Assembly (NCBI RefSeq): GCF_020103695.1 | Contig: NZ_JAHXBF010000005.1 | Location: 310,001 to 374,000, forward strand | Length of the DNA stretch: 64,000 nucleotides | From: Hyalangium versicolor | GTDB taxonomy: Bacteria; Myxococcota; Myxococcia; Myxococcales; Myxococcaceae | Direction of reading: 5' to 3' | Part shown: piece after piece, positions 35,699 through 44,132 of the stretch | How positions within the stretch are numbered: the first letter of the stretch is position 1 | How the letters are laid out: each line of letters starts with the position of its first letter | Translations under genes and position numbers: made by a program | The notes under the pieces: model-generated | The model's database searches: none | Told to the model about the DNA's origin: nothing | Seen by the model: the letters and a program-made list of their open reading frames with translations, nothing else

Positions 35699-37536
35699 CA
35701 CAGCGCGGGAGGAACTTCCGAGGCGATCGCCTGGGTGGCGGGATAGCCGCTGTCGGCCAGGATCTGCTGCGCCGTGGGCCACTCCGACTGATTGCCACCG
35801 GTGGTGAACAGCTCCAGCTTCGCCCGCCAGAAGGGGTTCATGAAGTTGGGGCGCTCGGCCCAGCTCTGCGCGCCGTTGGGCGAGTTGAGCGGAGGCCGGT
35901 GGTAGTACGTGAGGCCTCTCGCCAGCGCTCCCATCACCCCCACTCGCTTCTTGTCGAAGACCTGGTGGTCCCGCCCCCGGCGGCCGCCGCTGGTGATGCC
36001 CAGATCGTACTCACGGCCCGCCCCCGAGACCCCGAAGCGGAAGCGCCCGCGCAGCTGCCATGGCATGCGGTCCTCGTTCCCGCTGGCCTCGGTGCCGATG
36101 CCTTGCGGCTGGGCCTCCATCAGCACCCAGGTGGATGGCTGGTTCTGCAATTGCTGCTGGATCAGGTCGCCCGGGTTGAAGTGCGCCACGGACGGATAGA
36201 TGGAGATGGGGAACGCGTCTCGCGGGTTGACCTCCGGGCGGTGCTTCACGAAGGTGCCTGGCAGGGAGTCGTTGCTGGCCGTGTGCACCTGGTGCAGTGG
36301 ATTCTGGAAGGAGAGCGGCGAGGAGATCCGCATGGCGCTCTGGGCCGTGCGCGTGCGCGACTTGTTGCACAGCGCTGTCACTCCCTTCGCCGTCACGTCG
36401 ATGTCCGTATAGGCCCCGATGGCGCCGCTGAACTGTGTACGGGGGTTGGTGCCATCGAAGGCATTGCCGTTGCGGCGCACCTGGTTGCGGATGGAGTTGT
36501 TGCCAGAGATCCCCGCATTGGCCTGGATGGATTGGGCCTCACCGCGCACGTCGGTGATGTTCGTGCTCTGGAACAGCAGCGCGGCCGCCACCGCCCCATT
36601 CACCTGGTGATCGTCGAGATGGGGCATGTTGTAGCGGAACATGAGCTGGAACTCGCTGCCGAGCCGGAAGTCCTGGCGTGCGCCCCAGTCATACCGAGCC
36701 CCGTTGGCGGCGCTGGAGATGTCGTTGATCCCCTGCCGCATCCAGTCCGCCCCGAAGGAGCCGTTGTCCGGGTGCACCTGCACCACCGGTAGGCCCAGGG
36801 GATAGGTGACGCGGGTGAGGGCCTTCCAGGTGGCAGCGCTGGGCGCCTCTTCCTCGGAGGGCCACACGTGAGCGCTCAGCCGATTGCCATAGGGGGAGTT
36901 GTCGCTCCCGTCCTCCAGGTCATCCAGCTTGTGGCGCACGGAGTTGGCCACCATCTGGTTCTTGATGACCTTCTCCAGGCTCTGCCAGGCCACGCTCTGC
37001 GCGTCCGCGAGCGACATCGCGGCGTTGTAGTGATGCCGGGCCGCCAGATCCATGCCCCACCACTCGTGCTCGGAGAGCTGCAGCGCGGCGTGCAGGATCG
37101 GGTGGAACATCTGCCGCCAGCGCGCTCGGTCGCTGCGCACGTGGCCCGCCACCTGCCGCATCAAGCAGCACGTGGGGTTGAAGAGGTTGCACGTGGAGGC
37201 GTCGCGCACGTCTCCCCAGGCCAGTTCGGACTGGCGCAGCGTGTCGTCCACCGCGGTGACGTAGCTCAGCTCGCTGTAGAGCAGCATCGTCCCCGCGAAG
37301 TGCGCCGCCATGGCCCGGTTGGTGATGGCGAAGAAGTTGAAGGTGCGCGCCTCGGTCAGCGCCGTGGAATAGGCCGCGGCGTCGGCAGCGGCCTGAACCT
37401 CTATCTTCAACCGCACGCCCTGGTAGACGTTGATGATGCCCATGAGCGCCAGCGCGAGCACCATCCCCGTGGCGGCCATCATCACGAGCGTCTGTCCCCG
37501 CCGTGCGGAGCGCTTCAGAAGAAGGTGAATCGACAT
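35698..37536 (-). CDS. TadG-like Flp pilus assembly protein
   Basis: 612 residues. The N-terminal TadG/TadE-like anchor is RRGQTLVMMAATGMVLALAL, with the membrane segment at about 15-35, then a helix with IEVQAAADAAAYSTALTEAR, the usual feature of TadG (DAAAL/AA patch near position 50). The remaining 540 residues are periplasmic and rich in Gln, Asn, Arg and Trp. TadG in Aggregatibacter and Caulobacter is needed for Flp pili. It overlaps the upstream TadE gene by 22 bases and the downstream gene as TGATG. Typical TadG proteins also have a vWA domain with a metal site (DxSxS); I cannot see one here. Confidence 0.82.
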   Translation of the reverse strand: MSIHLLLKRSARRGQTLVMMAATGMVLALALMGIINVYQGVRLKIEVQAAADAAAYSTALTEARTFNFFAITNRAMAAHFAGTMLLYSELSYVTAVDDTLRQSELAWGDVRDASTCNLFNPTCCLMRQVAGHVRSDRARWRQMFHPILHAALQLSEHEWWGMDLAARHHYNAAMSLADAQSVAWQSLEKVIKNQMVANSVRHKLDDLEDGSDNSPYGNRLSAHVWPSEEEAPSAATWKALTRVTYPLGLPVVQVHPDNGSFGADWMRQGINDISSAANGARYDWGARQDFRLGSEFQLMFRYNMPHLDDHQVNGAVAAALLFQSTNITDVRGEAQSIQANAGISGNNSIRNQVRRNGNAFDGTNPRTQFSGAIGAYTDIDVTAKGVTALCNKSRTRTAQSAMRISSPLSFQNPLHQVHTASNDSLPGTFVKHRPEVNPRDAFPISIYPSVAHFNPGDLIQQQLQNQPSTWVLMEAQPQGIGTEASGNEDRMPWQLRGRFRFGVSGAGREYDLGITSGGRRGRDHQVFDKKRVGVMGALARGLTYYHRPPLNSPNGAQSWAERPNFMNPFWRAKLELFTTGGNQSEWPTAQQILADSGYPATQAIASEVPPAL

Positions 37537-38273
37537 GCGTCACCCTGGAAGCTCTGAGGCTGGAGGTTGGACATGAGCCGCATGGACCAGGTGGTCCGGA
37601 TGGGCAGCAGGAAGGCCGGCGAGTCGCTGCGGGCCGCGGTGATGATGTCATTGAGCTGCTCGCGTTGAGGACCCTGGGCGGATTTTGGGTCCTCGCGCCA
37701 GGCCATCATCAGATCCACGCCGGGGCCGTAGGTGGTGGCCTGCCACGCCTGGTGGATGAGGCGGTTCACGAACGGCACCCGCAGCTCATACCAATACGTG
37801 AGCTGGAGCGTGACGTGGTACACGCCGCCGGTGCCCTCCACCAGGGAGTCAAACTGGTAGTTCGGATCGAACAGCCCTGGAGGAAGGTCCGGCCGCAGCA
37901 CCTGCAATTCGAGGATGGAGGGGTTGCCTCCGGGAGGGGGCCGGTTCGTCGCCGCCCAGTGCTCCTGGTAGCGATTGCCTCGGACCCCGCTCCATACCCG
38001 CTTCACGCCCTCGGGCGTATCCGTCCTCCCCAGCGTGGGCATGAGAGCCTGGAGCGCCGCGTTCGTCATCCGCTGGCAATCTCCCCGACCAATGGCTCCC
38101 GCGCGCGTGGCTCGGAAGGCGGCGTACTCCGCCGTGAAGCGGGCCTCGTAGGCCTGGAACATCTGCAGGATGCCCAGCACGGTGAACACCATCATCGGCA
38201 TCACCAGTGCTGTCTCCACCAGGACCTGGCCCCGTGCCCGCCGGGCCCTGCGATGCCTGGCCACGCGGCTCAT
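37515..38273 (-). CDS. TadE-like pseudopilin-type protein
   Basis: 252 residues. N-terminal anchor with the TadE-like pattern RRARGQVLVETALVMPMMVF, one membrane helix ending FTVLGILQMFQAYEARF, then a periplasmic domain. The Gly-x-x-x-x-Glu spacing (Q-V-L-V-E) resembles the processing and alignment region of type IV pseudopilins, although the TadE family is processed differently. It overlaps the TadG gene by 22 bases and starts at the TGATG overlap with the gene before it. Together with the next two genes it makes a set of three anchored TadE/TadG-type proteins. Confidence 0.85.
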   Translation of the reverse strand: MSRVARHRRARRARGQVLVETALVMPMMVFTVLGILQMFQAYEARFTAEYAAFRATRAGAIGRGDCQRMTNAALQALMPTLGRTDTPEGVKRVWSGVRGNRYQEHWAATNRPPPGGNPSILELQVLRPDLPPGLFDPNYQFDSLVEGTGGVYHVTLQLTYWYELRVPFVNRLIHQAWQATTYGPGVDLMMAWREDPKSAQGPQREQLNDIITAARSDSPAFLLPIRTTWSMRLMSNLQPQSFQGDACRFTFF

Positions 38274-39478
38274 CAGCGCTTGGAACCGAGGGTGGGAGTG
38301 ATGTCCATCCGCTCCCCGCCCGCGGACGTGTACCCACTGACGTGGAACGTCTTCGCCTCATTGACGGGCTGCTGCTTGGCATCCCTGCCGTAGAGCTGCG
38401 TGAAGTTCTTGCCCGTCATCGGCTGGCTCTTGCCCTTGCGATCCTTCACCTCCACGCGCTCCCAGGTCATGCCGGAGAGCGAGGCGGCCGTGGCCTCCAC
38501 CTGCTTGGCCTGTGTGCTCTCCACTCCGACGCGCTTCTTCACGCCGTTCTCGGTCTGCACGGTGAACTGATCGATGGAGGCCACGCGCTTCAGGGAAACC
38601 GACGCCTCGTTGCGGCCCAGGACGTTGGATGTGAAGGGGTACTTCTTGGCCGCCTGCCCCTCTCGCTGCACCGAGAAGGTGACGTTGTCCTTGGTGCTTC
38701 CCGGGGTGCGCTCCACGCTCATGTGGACCTTCTCCCCCGCGTAGAAGTAGCGGCTCTGCTCCGTGCGCTGATCGAGCTGCAGGTACTCATTCTTCTTCTG
38801 GAGCTTGCCCGTCTTCGCGTCGACCGTCGGCTTGCCCTTGGCGTCCAGCAGCGGCTCGTCCACCCGAGCGAAGGGTGTGAAGGCGAAGTGCGGCACCATC
38901 TTCTTGGCGTCGCCCTTGAACTCTTCGCCTTTCTGGTTGCGCAGGACGTTGTCCTTGCCCAGCGAGTAGAGCTGCTCGTTCGTGGGCGGCTTGCCGCTGT
39001 TCTGCACCTCGGGGGACACGAAGGTGGGGAACCCGTTCTTGTCGAAGCGCCGCGTCCACTGCAGCCCGATGTCCGCCTCGGCCTCCACCTTGGTCTTGTC
39101 GATCTTCGTCGACGCGTGCGAGCCCAGGTACACGCTGGGCTTGTCCAGCGGTCCGGTTTGCGCGAGCTCCCCGTTGTCGAACATGCGGTTCGGATCCGCC
39201 TGGAACCGCGGGAGGGTGACGGTGGCGGAGATGGACTGGTTCTGGTCGCTCGAGCCGCTCACCACCTTGCGGTAGTAGGCCCCTGGCACGTCCTCGCCCT
39301 GGCGGAAGCCGGGACTCGTGAGGGTTTTCGCCTGCGGCTCGAAGGCATCCGCCACCTTCGACAGGATGCTCTGGAGCACGGAGGCCTCGATATGGGCCGG
39401 GCTCTGAGCGACGGTCTGCTTCTGCGTGGACTGGGAGAGAGACGGCGTGAGGGTGCTGCCGGTTCTTTGAATGTTCAT
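38273..39478 (-). CDS. Protein of unknown function, first gene of the TadE/TadG operon
   Basis: 401 residues from the ATG at 39478 (MNIQRTGST), which has an AAGGAG ribosome site eight bases upstream. There is no signal peptide, no membrane segment and no Cys. The sequence is polar, Lys/Gln/Thr-rich and likely strand-rich, with Ser/Gln-rich N-terminal residues and segments such as GEEFKGDAKKMVPHFAFTPF and YFYAGEKVHMSVER. It resembles no pilin or Tad component known to me. Its coupling to the TadE gene (TGATG at 38273) suggests it is a substrate, chaperone or effector of that system. It could be secreted through it. Confidence 0.75.
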   Translation of the reverse strand: MNIQRTGSTLTPSLSQSTQKQTVAQSPAHIEASVLQSILSKVADAFEPQAKTLTSPGFRQGEDVPGAYYRKVVSGSSDQNQSISATVTLPRFQADPNRMFDNGELAQTGPLDKPSVYLGSHASTKIDKTKVEAEADIGLQWTRRFDKNGFPTFVSPEVQNSGKPPTNEQLYSLGKDNVLRNQKGEEFKGDAKKMVPHFAFTPFARVDEPLLDAKGKPTVDAKTGKLQKKNEYLQLDQRTEQSRYFYAGEKVHMSVERTPGSTKDNVTFSVQREGQAAKKYPFTSNVLGRNEASVSLKRVASIDQFTVQTENGVKKRVGVESTQAKQVEATAASLSGMTWERVEVKDRKGKSQPMTGKNFTQLYGRDAKQQPVNEAKTFHVSGYTSAGGERMDITPTLGSKR

Positions 39479-39610
39479 GGAGTGCTCCTTCTTGAAAAAA
39501 AGGAAGCACCCCCGGGAATTGTTTTGCATTTCCGCGATCTGATTCGCCGGACTTCCTGAACTTACGCGGACTTGGCTAACGTACCTGTTGGCCCATGTGG
39601 CCTCGACCCC

Positions 39611-40504
39611 ATGCCTACCTCTCCCTCCGAGTTGGTGCAGGCCTTCGTCGCGGGTGCGGCACGCCCGTGCCCACCTGAAGAGTTGGAAGCGCTGGGAGGG
39701 CTGCTGGTGGAGAGCCTCTCACGGTGCCAGCAAGCGTGGCCCGAGGTGAATCTGGCACCCGAGGTTTTTGCCTCGCACCTGGGCAAGTGTCTCCCGCCAG
39801 GCGAGGCCCCTGTGCCGGGGCTGCGTGCCCTTCTCTGCGAGGACCTCTACCTGGCCCTGGCGGCGTTGCAGGAGGATCGCAGCGCACTAGCAGCGCTGGA
39901 GCGCACCGTGTTCGCCCCGGTGGAGCGAGCGGTGCAGCGCGTGGATGCGGCGGAAGCCTTCGTGGACGAGGTGATGCAGCTCACGCGCCTGCGGCTCCTG
40001 GTGGGCGAGACGCGCCACGGGCCGCGTCTGGGCGACTATGCCGGCAAAGGGCCGCTGAGGCGCTGGACGGAGGCGGTCGCGGTGGGCGTGGCGGTGTCGC
40101 TCAAGCGCCGGCCTGATCGCACCACGCCCCTTGATGACGCAATGATCGAGTCCGAGTTGGGGACCACCGACGCGGAGCTGTCGCTGCTGCGGCAGCGCTA
40201 CCGGCCTGCCTTCCGGGCCGCCTTCGCCGAGGCGCTCTCTGGCCTCTCCGCGCGCGAGCGCAACCTGCTGAGGTTGAGCCTGGCTCAGGGGTTGGGGGTC
40301 GAGGCACTGGGGGCACTCCACCAGGTGCATGCCTCCACCGTATCGCGCTGGCTGGCACATGCCCGGAGCAAGCTGCTCGAGGGGACGCGCGGTGGGCTCG
40401 CACGAAGGCTGGCGTTGGATCCCTCGCAGGTGGACAGCATCATCCGGGTGCTGGATGGGCACCTCGAGCTGAGCTTCTCCGCCCTGTTGAAGCAGGAGGA
40501 CTGA
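39611..40504 (+). CDS. Sigma-70-family RNA polymerase sigma factor, ECF-like
   Basis: 297 residues. An unusually long N-terminal half (about 1-110) precedes a sigma-2-like region (VDEVMQLTRLRLLVGETRHG) and a sigma-4 region with LSARERNLLRLSLAQGLGVE and the helix-turn-helix TVSRWLAHARSKLLE. The conserved core differs from common ECF factors; it fits the myxobacterial group of sigma factors paired with kinases. The kinase gene starts four bases after its stop, so they are cotranscribed. By analogy with anti-sigma pairs the kinase, which has an N-terminal zinc-finger-like motif, probably binds and controls this factor. Start ATG 39611 (MPTSPS); an in-frame upstream TTG is less likely. Confidence 0.82.
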   Translation: MPTSPSELVQAFVAGAARPCPPEELEALGGLLVESLSRCQQAWPEVNLAPEVFASHLGKCLPPGEAPVPGLRALLCEDLYLALAALQEDRSALAALERTVFAPVERAVQRVDAAEAFVDEVMQLTRLRLLVGETRHGPRLGDYAGKGPLRRWTEAVAVGVAVSLKRRPDRTTPLDDAMIESELGTTDAELSLLRQRYRPAFRAAFAEALSGLSARERNLLRLSLAQGLGVEALGALHQVHASTVSRWLAHARSKLLEGTRGGLARRLALDPSQVDSIIRVLDGHLELSFSALLKQED

Positions 40505-40508
40505 GCCC

Positions 40509-43436
40509 ATGTCTGATCCCACTCCGTCCTGCCTCACGGAGCTCGAGCTGCTCGATCTGGCTGACGGCATTCCATCTCCTGAGCTGCGCGCCCGGGCGGA
40601 GGCTCACCTCGACGGCTGTCCCTCCTGCCGCGAACAGCTCGCGGGCTTCCTCCGGGCCAGGGCTCCTTCGGTCGTCCGAGCGGGGGCAGATGCTCCATCA
40701 GTGGCGGAGGTGACTCCCCCGACGCAGCTGGCCCCGAGACCTCCCGAGTCCCCTGCCCCACAGTTGGAACTCCAGCGGGGCACAACGGTGGGCCGCTTCC
40801 TGATCCTCCACGCCGCTGGGACAGGGGGCATGGGCACTGTCCATGCCGCCTACGATCCGGAGCTCGATCGCAAGGTCGCCCTCAAGTTCCTCCACGCTCC
40901 CGGAGGCACGCCTCTCGTGGAGAACGCCCAGGCTCGCCTGCTGCGCGAGGCTCAAGCCACGGCGCGAGTCTCTCATCCCAATGTCATCACCCTCTATGAC
41001 GTAGGGCTCCACGAGGGCCATGTCTACATGGCCATGGAGTACGTCGAGGGCTCCACCGTGTCCGAATGGTTGAAGGCGGCGCCTCGCTCGTGGCGCGAGG
41101 TGCTGGCCGTCTTCCGCGCCGCGGGCCAGGGGCTGGCCGCCGCCCACGCCGCCCAACTGGTGCATCGGGACTTCAAGCCGAGCAACGTGCTGATCGGCAA
41201 GGATGGCCGTGTCCAGGTAACGGACTTCGGCCTGGCCCGGCTGGCCACTTCGAGAGAAGACGCTGCCACCCAGGAGAGCCTGGAGCTTCTGACGAAAGTA
41301 CCCGCTGGCACTCCTCCGCGCCTGCACGAGGCGCTCACCCGCACAGGCCAGATCGTAGGCACGCTCCAGTACATGGCTCCCGAGCAGTTGCGCGGGGCTG
41401 CTGCGGACGCACGATCGGACCAGTTCAGCTTCTGCGCCGCGCTGTACTTCGCGCTCTTCGGCCAGCGGCCCTTCGAGCCGCGAAGGATGCTGGACGCGCT
41501 CAAGCAGACGCGCACCCGAGACACCGCGGAGCCCCAGACGGCTCCGCTGCCCTCCAGCAGCCGCCGAGAGCGCAAATCCTTCTGGACGGGCTCTCGGGAG
41601 GCAACGGACAAGCTCCCACCGCTCATCCAGGAGCCGCCCCGCGAGCCACGGATCCCTGGGTGGCTCAAGCAGGCAGTCATGCGCGGGCTGTCGCTGTCCC
41701 CCGAGGACCGCTTCGCCTCGATGGAGGAGCTGCTCACGCACCTGTCCGGGCCTCGTTCCACGACGCAGCGATTGTGGGCCGCCGCCATCGTGGGAGTCAT
41801 CGCCCTGGTGGCCTACCCGCTGGCCTTCCATGAACTCTTCACCCAGCCGGATCCCTGCGCGGGGGCTGAGCGCAAGCTGGCAGGAGCCTGGGATTCCACC
41901 ACGCAGGAGCGGATTCAGCGCGCCTTCCTCGCGAGTGGCCGGCCCTATGCCGCCTCCACCTGGGAGACGATGCGCAAGGCCCTCGACGGATATGCCGAGC
42001 GCTGGGCGCGGATGCAAACCCAGGTCTGCCAGGCAACGCACGAGCGCATGCAGACCGCGGACACCGGGCTCGCGGCGCGTCAGGACTGCCTGGAACAGCG
42101 ACGGGTACAGATGGAGGCGCTGGCCCAGGTGCTGGCCCAAGCAGACGGCCGGATGGTGGATCGGGCCCAGGACTCATTGGGGGCCTTGCCCGCCCTGGAG
42201 CGCTGCGCGGATGTAGAGGCCCTGACACGCACCGTCCGGCCTCCCACGACCTCCGAGGCCCAAGCCAAGGTGCAGGACCTGCAGGCTCGACTGGCCCGGG
42301 TGCGAGCGCTGGGCACCACCGGCAAGCACGCCGAGGCACTGGCGCTGGCGGAGCCCCTCCTCGCCGAGGCCCGGGAGCTGAAACATGCGCCCCTGCTGGC
42401 AGAGGCGCTGCACGAGGTGGCGTCGTACCGGGCGAAGACGGGGGATGCGAAGACGGTGACGTCCTTGCTGTTGGAGGCGTGGTGGGCCGCGGAGGCCGGG
42501 CGGGAGGATGCGCTGCGAGCGGAGATGGCCTCGGAGCTCGCGTACCAGGTGGGCTTCATGGAGGCGAACTCGCAAGGAGGCCGGCAGTGGGGCCGACACT
42601 CGCAGGCGGTGCTGGAGCGGATGGGAGGAGATGACGCGTTACAGGCGGATCTCCAGCTGCGCCTGAGCGCGGTGGCGGCACGGGAGGGACAGTTCGCCGA
42701 AACCAAGGATCTGATCGAGCGCGCGCTGGCCCTGAACGATCGGGTGCGAGGGCCTCGCCACCCGAAGCGGACCTACCTGCTGACGAACCTGGGCAACGCC
42801 TATACGGATCTAGGCCAGCCGCAGCGAGGCCGGGAGCTGCTGGAGGAGGCCCTCAGCCTCCATGATCAACTGTTCGGAGTGGGGCACCCCGGGTCAATCG
42901 TGATTCGCATCAACCTGGCCTCGGTGCTCACGCTCCTGAAGGACTTCCAGGGTGCACAGCACCAGTTGGAGCAGGTGATCGCCGCAGCGCCCGCCTCGAT
43001 CGGCGCCGGGCATGTGCTGACAGGTCACGCGCACCGGTTGCTGGGCAGCAACTTCCTGGAAGCGGGCCAGTTCGCGGAGGCGCTCCAGGCGCATGAGAAG
43101 GCCCTGGCGATCCTGGAGAAGGCCCTGGGCGCGGATCACCCGGACGTGGGCTTGGTGCTGTGCAACATCGGGCAAGTCCACGTGAAACAGCACCAGGCCA
43201 GGACGGCACTGCCCTACCTCGAGCGCTCCCTGGCCATTGGCAATCCCAATGCAAGCTTGTTGGCGGAGACCCGCTTCGCCCTGGCACAGGCATTGATGGA
43301 ATTGGGCCGCAGCCCGGAGCGAGTCCGGGAGCTGGCTCGGCAGGCCCGGGAAGACTTCCAGGCCGCCGACATGAAAGAGCAGACAGCGCAGGTGGAGCAA
43401 TTCCAGACCCGGCTGGCCGGCACGCTCACACGCTAG
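40509..43436 (+). CDS. Ser/Thr protein kinase with N-terminal anti-sigma zinc finger and C-terminal TPRs
   Basis: 975 residues. Order: anti-sigma (ZAS/zf-HC2-like) motif at H33-x3-C37-x2-C40; kinase domain from 96 with Gly loop GTGGMG (104-109), Lys126 in VALKFL, catalytic loop HRDFKPSN near 219-226, DFG and APEQ; one membrane helix at about 420-440 (AAAIVGVIALVAYPLAF); then a large domain outside the cytoplasm made of TPR-like repeats (from about 590, e.g. AYTDLGQPQRGRELLEEALS). All catalytic residues are present. This combines a membrane receptor kinase with an anti-sigma finger, next to a sigma factor gene, so an external signal could release the sigma factor by phosphorylation. Well known in design in myxobacteria, signal unknown. 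Confidence 0.92.
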   Translation: MSDPTPSCLTELELLDLADGIPSPELRARAEAHLDGCPSCREQLAGFLRARAPSVVRAGADAPSVAEVTPPTQLAPRPPESPAPQLELQRGTTVGRFLILHAAGTGGMGTVHAAYDPELDRKVALKFLHAPGGTPLVENAQARLLREAQATARVSHPNVITLYDVGLHEGHVYMAMEYVEGSTVSEWLKAAPRSWREVLAVFRAAGQGLAAAHAAQLVHRDFKPSNVLIGKDGRVQVTDFGLARLATSREDAATQESLELLTKVPAGTPPRLHEALTRTGQIVGTLQYMAPEQLRGAAADARSDQFSFCAALYFALFGQRPFEPRRMLDALKQTRTRDTAEPQTAPLPSSSRRERKSFWTGSREATDKLPPLIQEPPREPRIPGWLKQAVMRGLSLSPEDRFASMEELLTHLSGPRSTTQRLWAAAIVGVIALVAYPLAFHELFTQPDPCAGAERKLAGAWDSTTQERIQRAFLASGRPYAASTWETMRKALDGYAERWARMQTQVCQATHERMQTADTGLAARQDCLEQRRVQMEALAQVLAQADGRMVDRAQDSLGALPALERCADVEALTRTVRPPTTSEAQAKVQDLQARLARVRALGTTGKHAEALALAEPLLAEARELKHAPLLAEALHEVASYRAKTGDAKTVTSLLLEAWWAAEAGREDALRAEMASELAYQVGFMEANSQGGRQWGRHSQAVLERMGGDDALQADLQLRLSAVAAREGQFAETKDLIERALALNDRVRGPRHPKRTYLLTNLGNAYTDLGQPQRGRELLEEALSLHDQLFGVGHPGSIVIRINLASVLTLLKDFQGAQHQLEQVIAAAPASIGAGHVLTGHAHRLLGSNFLEAGQFAEALQAHEKALAILEKALGADHPDVGLVLCNIGQVHVKQHQARTALPYLERSLAIGNPNASLLAETRFALAQALMELGRSPERVRELARQAREDFQAADMKEQTAQVEQFQTRLAGTLTR

Positions 43437-43448
43437 ACATCAGACAGA

Positions 43449-43475
43449 CGTGCTACCGGGAGGACTCGTAGCACG
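43449..43475. terminator. Probable bidirectional terminator hairpin
   Basis: CGTGCTAC (43449-43456) and GTAGCACG (43468-43475) are exact reverse complements with an 11-base loop, between the convergent kinase and Cys-rich genes. The stop codon of the latter is inside the stem. No T-run follows, so Rho independence is uncertain. Confidence 0.4.
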
Positions 43476-43995
43476 CGTTCTGCGGCGGGATGTTCAGATA
43501 CCAGGCCGCGGTCATTTCCTGGCGCAACTGCGAGCACACCGCCTTGAAAGCCGACTGCTTGGAATTGCACTTCGGGTCCATCTCGCTGCAGGTCATGCTG
43601 ACGTCACCACAGCTCCCGACCCAGGTGGCGTAGACAGCCGGGGCGGCTGTGTCGCGGCTGCAATCCGTGCACGCCATCCCACTCAGGTCGAACTTGCCCA
43701 GGTAGTCAACAACGGCCGATGGATAATCCGTGATGATGGCCGCCAGCCCTCCGTGGTTCGCACACTGACGCTCCCCATTCTGCTCGGGACAGTCGAACTG
43801 ATGCCCGCCGGCAGTGCAGATGGACTTGGTTCCATCGTTGCAAAGGAAGCTCGTATATCCATTGACGCAAATGATCTTGTAGGCCGAGCTCACCTGCGGC
43901 ACCAGAGCCACGAAGACAGCCATGGCGCCCAGCGGAAGGCGGAGCCGAGCCATGAGCTTGCGAGTCCATGCAGCGGGAAGAGCCAGATCAAACAT
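43453..43995 (-). CDS. Cys-rich secreted protein of unknown function
   Basis: 180 residues from the ATG at 43995, with a GAGGG ribosome site; a GTG-free upstream extension of 18 codons is possible. A signal peptide (LRLPLGAMAVFVALVPQVSS, cut near AYK) is followed by about 145 residues with 12 cysteines (e.g. YKIICVNGYTSFLCNDG, KSICTAGGHQFDCPEQ, MACTDCSRD, AVCSQ), likely forming six disulphides. That is unusual for a bacterial protein of this size. It could be an extracellular stable protein or toxin-like ligand. No family recognised. It is convergent with the kinase gene and alone on its strand. Confidence 0.78.
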   Translation of the reverse strand: MFDLALPAAWTRKLMARLRLPLGAMAVFVALVPQVSSAYKIICVNGYTSFLCNDGTKSICTAGGHQFDCPEQNGERQCANHGGLAAIITDYPSAVVDYLGKFDLSGMACTDCSRDTAAPAVYATWVGSCGDVSMTCSEMDPKCNSKQSAFKAVCSQLRQEMTAAWYLNIPPQNACYESSR

Positions 43996-44132
43996 GCGTG
44001 CACCCTCTTGCGTTGGTGGCCGAGATTTCTGTCTCGGTGAGACAGGCAATACAGTAAGCCTGTTTTTTGAGGGTGAAAATGCTTTTATGTATACGTAGGG
44101 TTTACCCTGATTTCGGGTGATTGGGGATTTCC

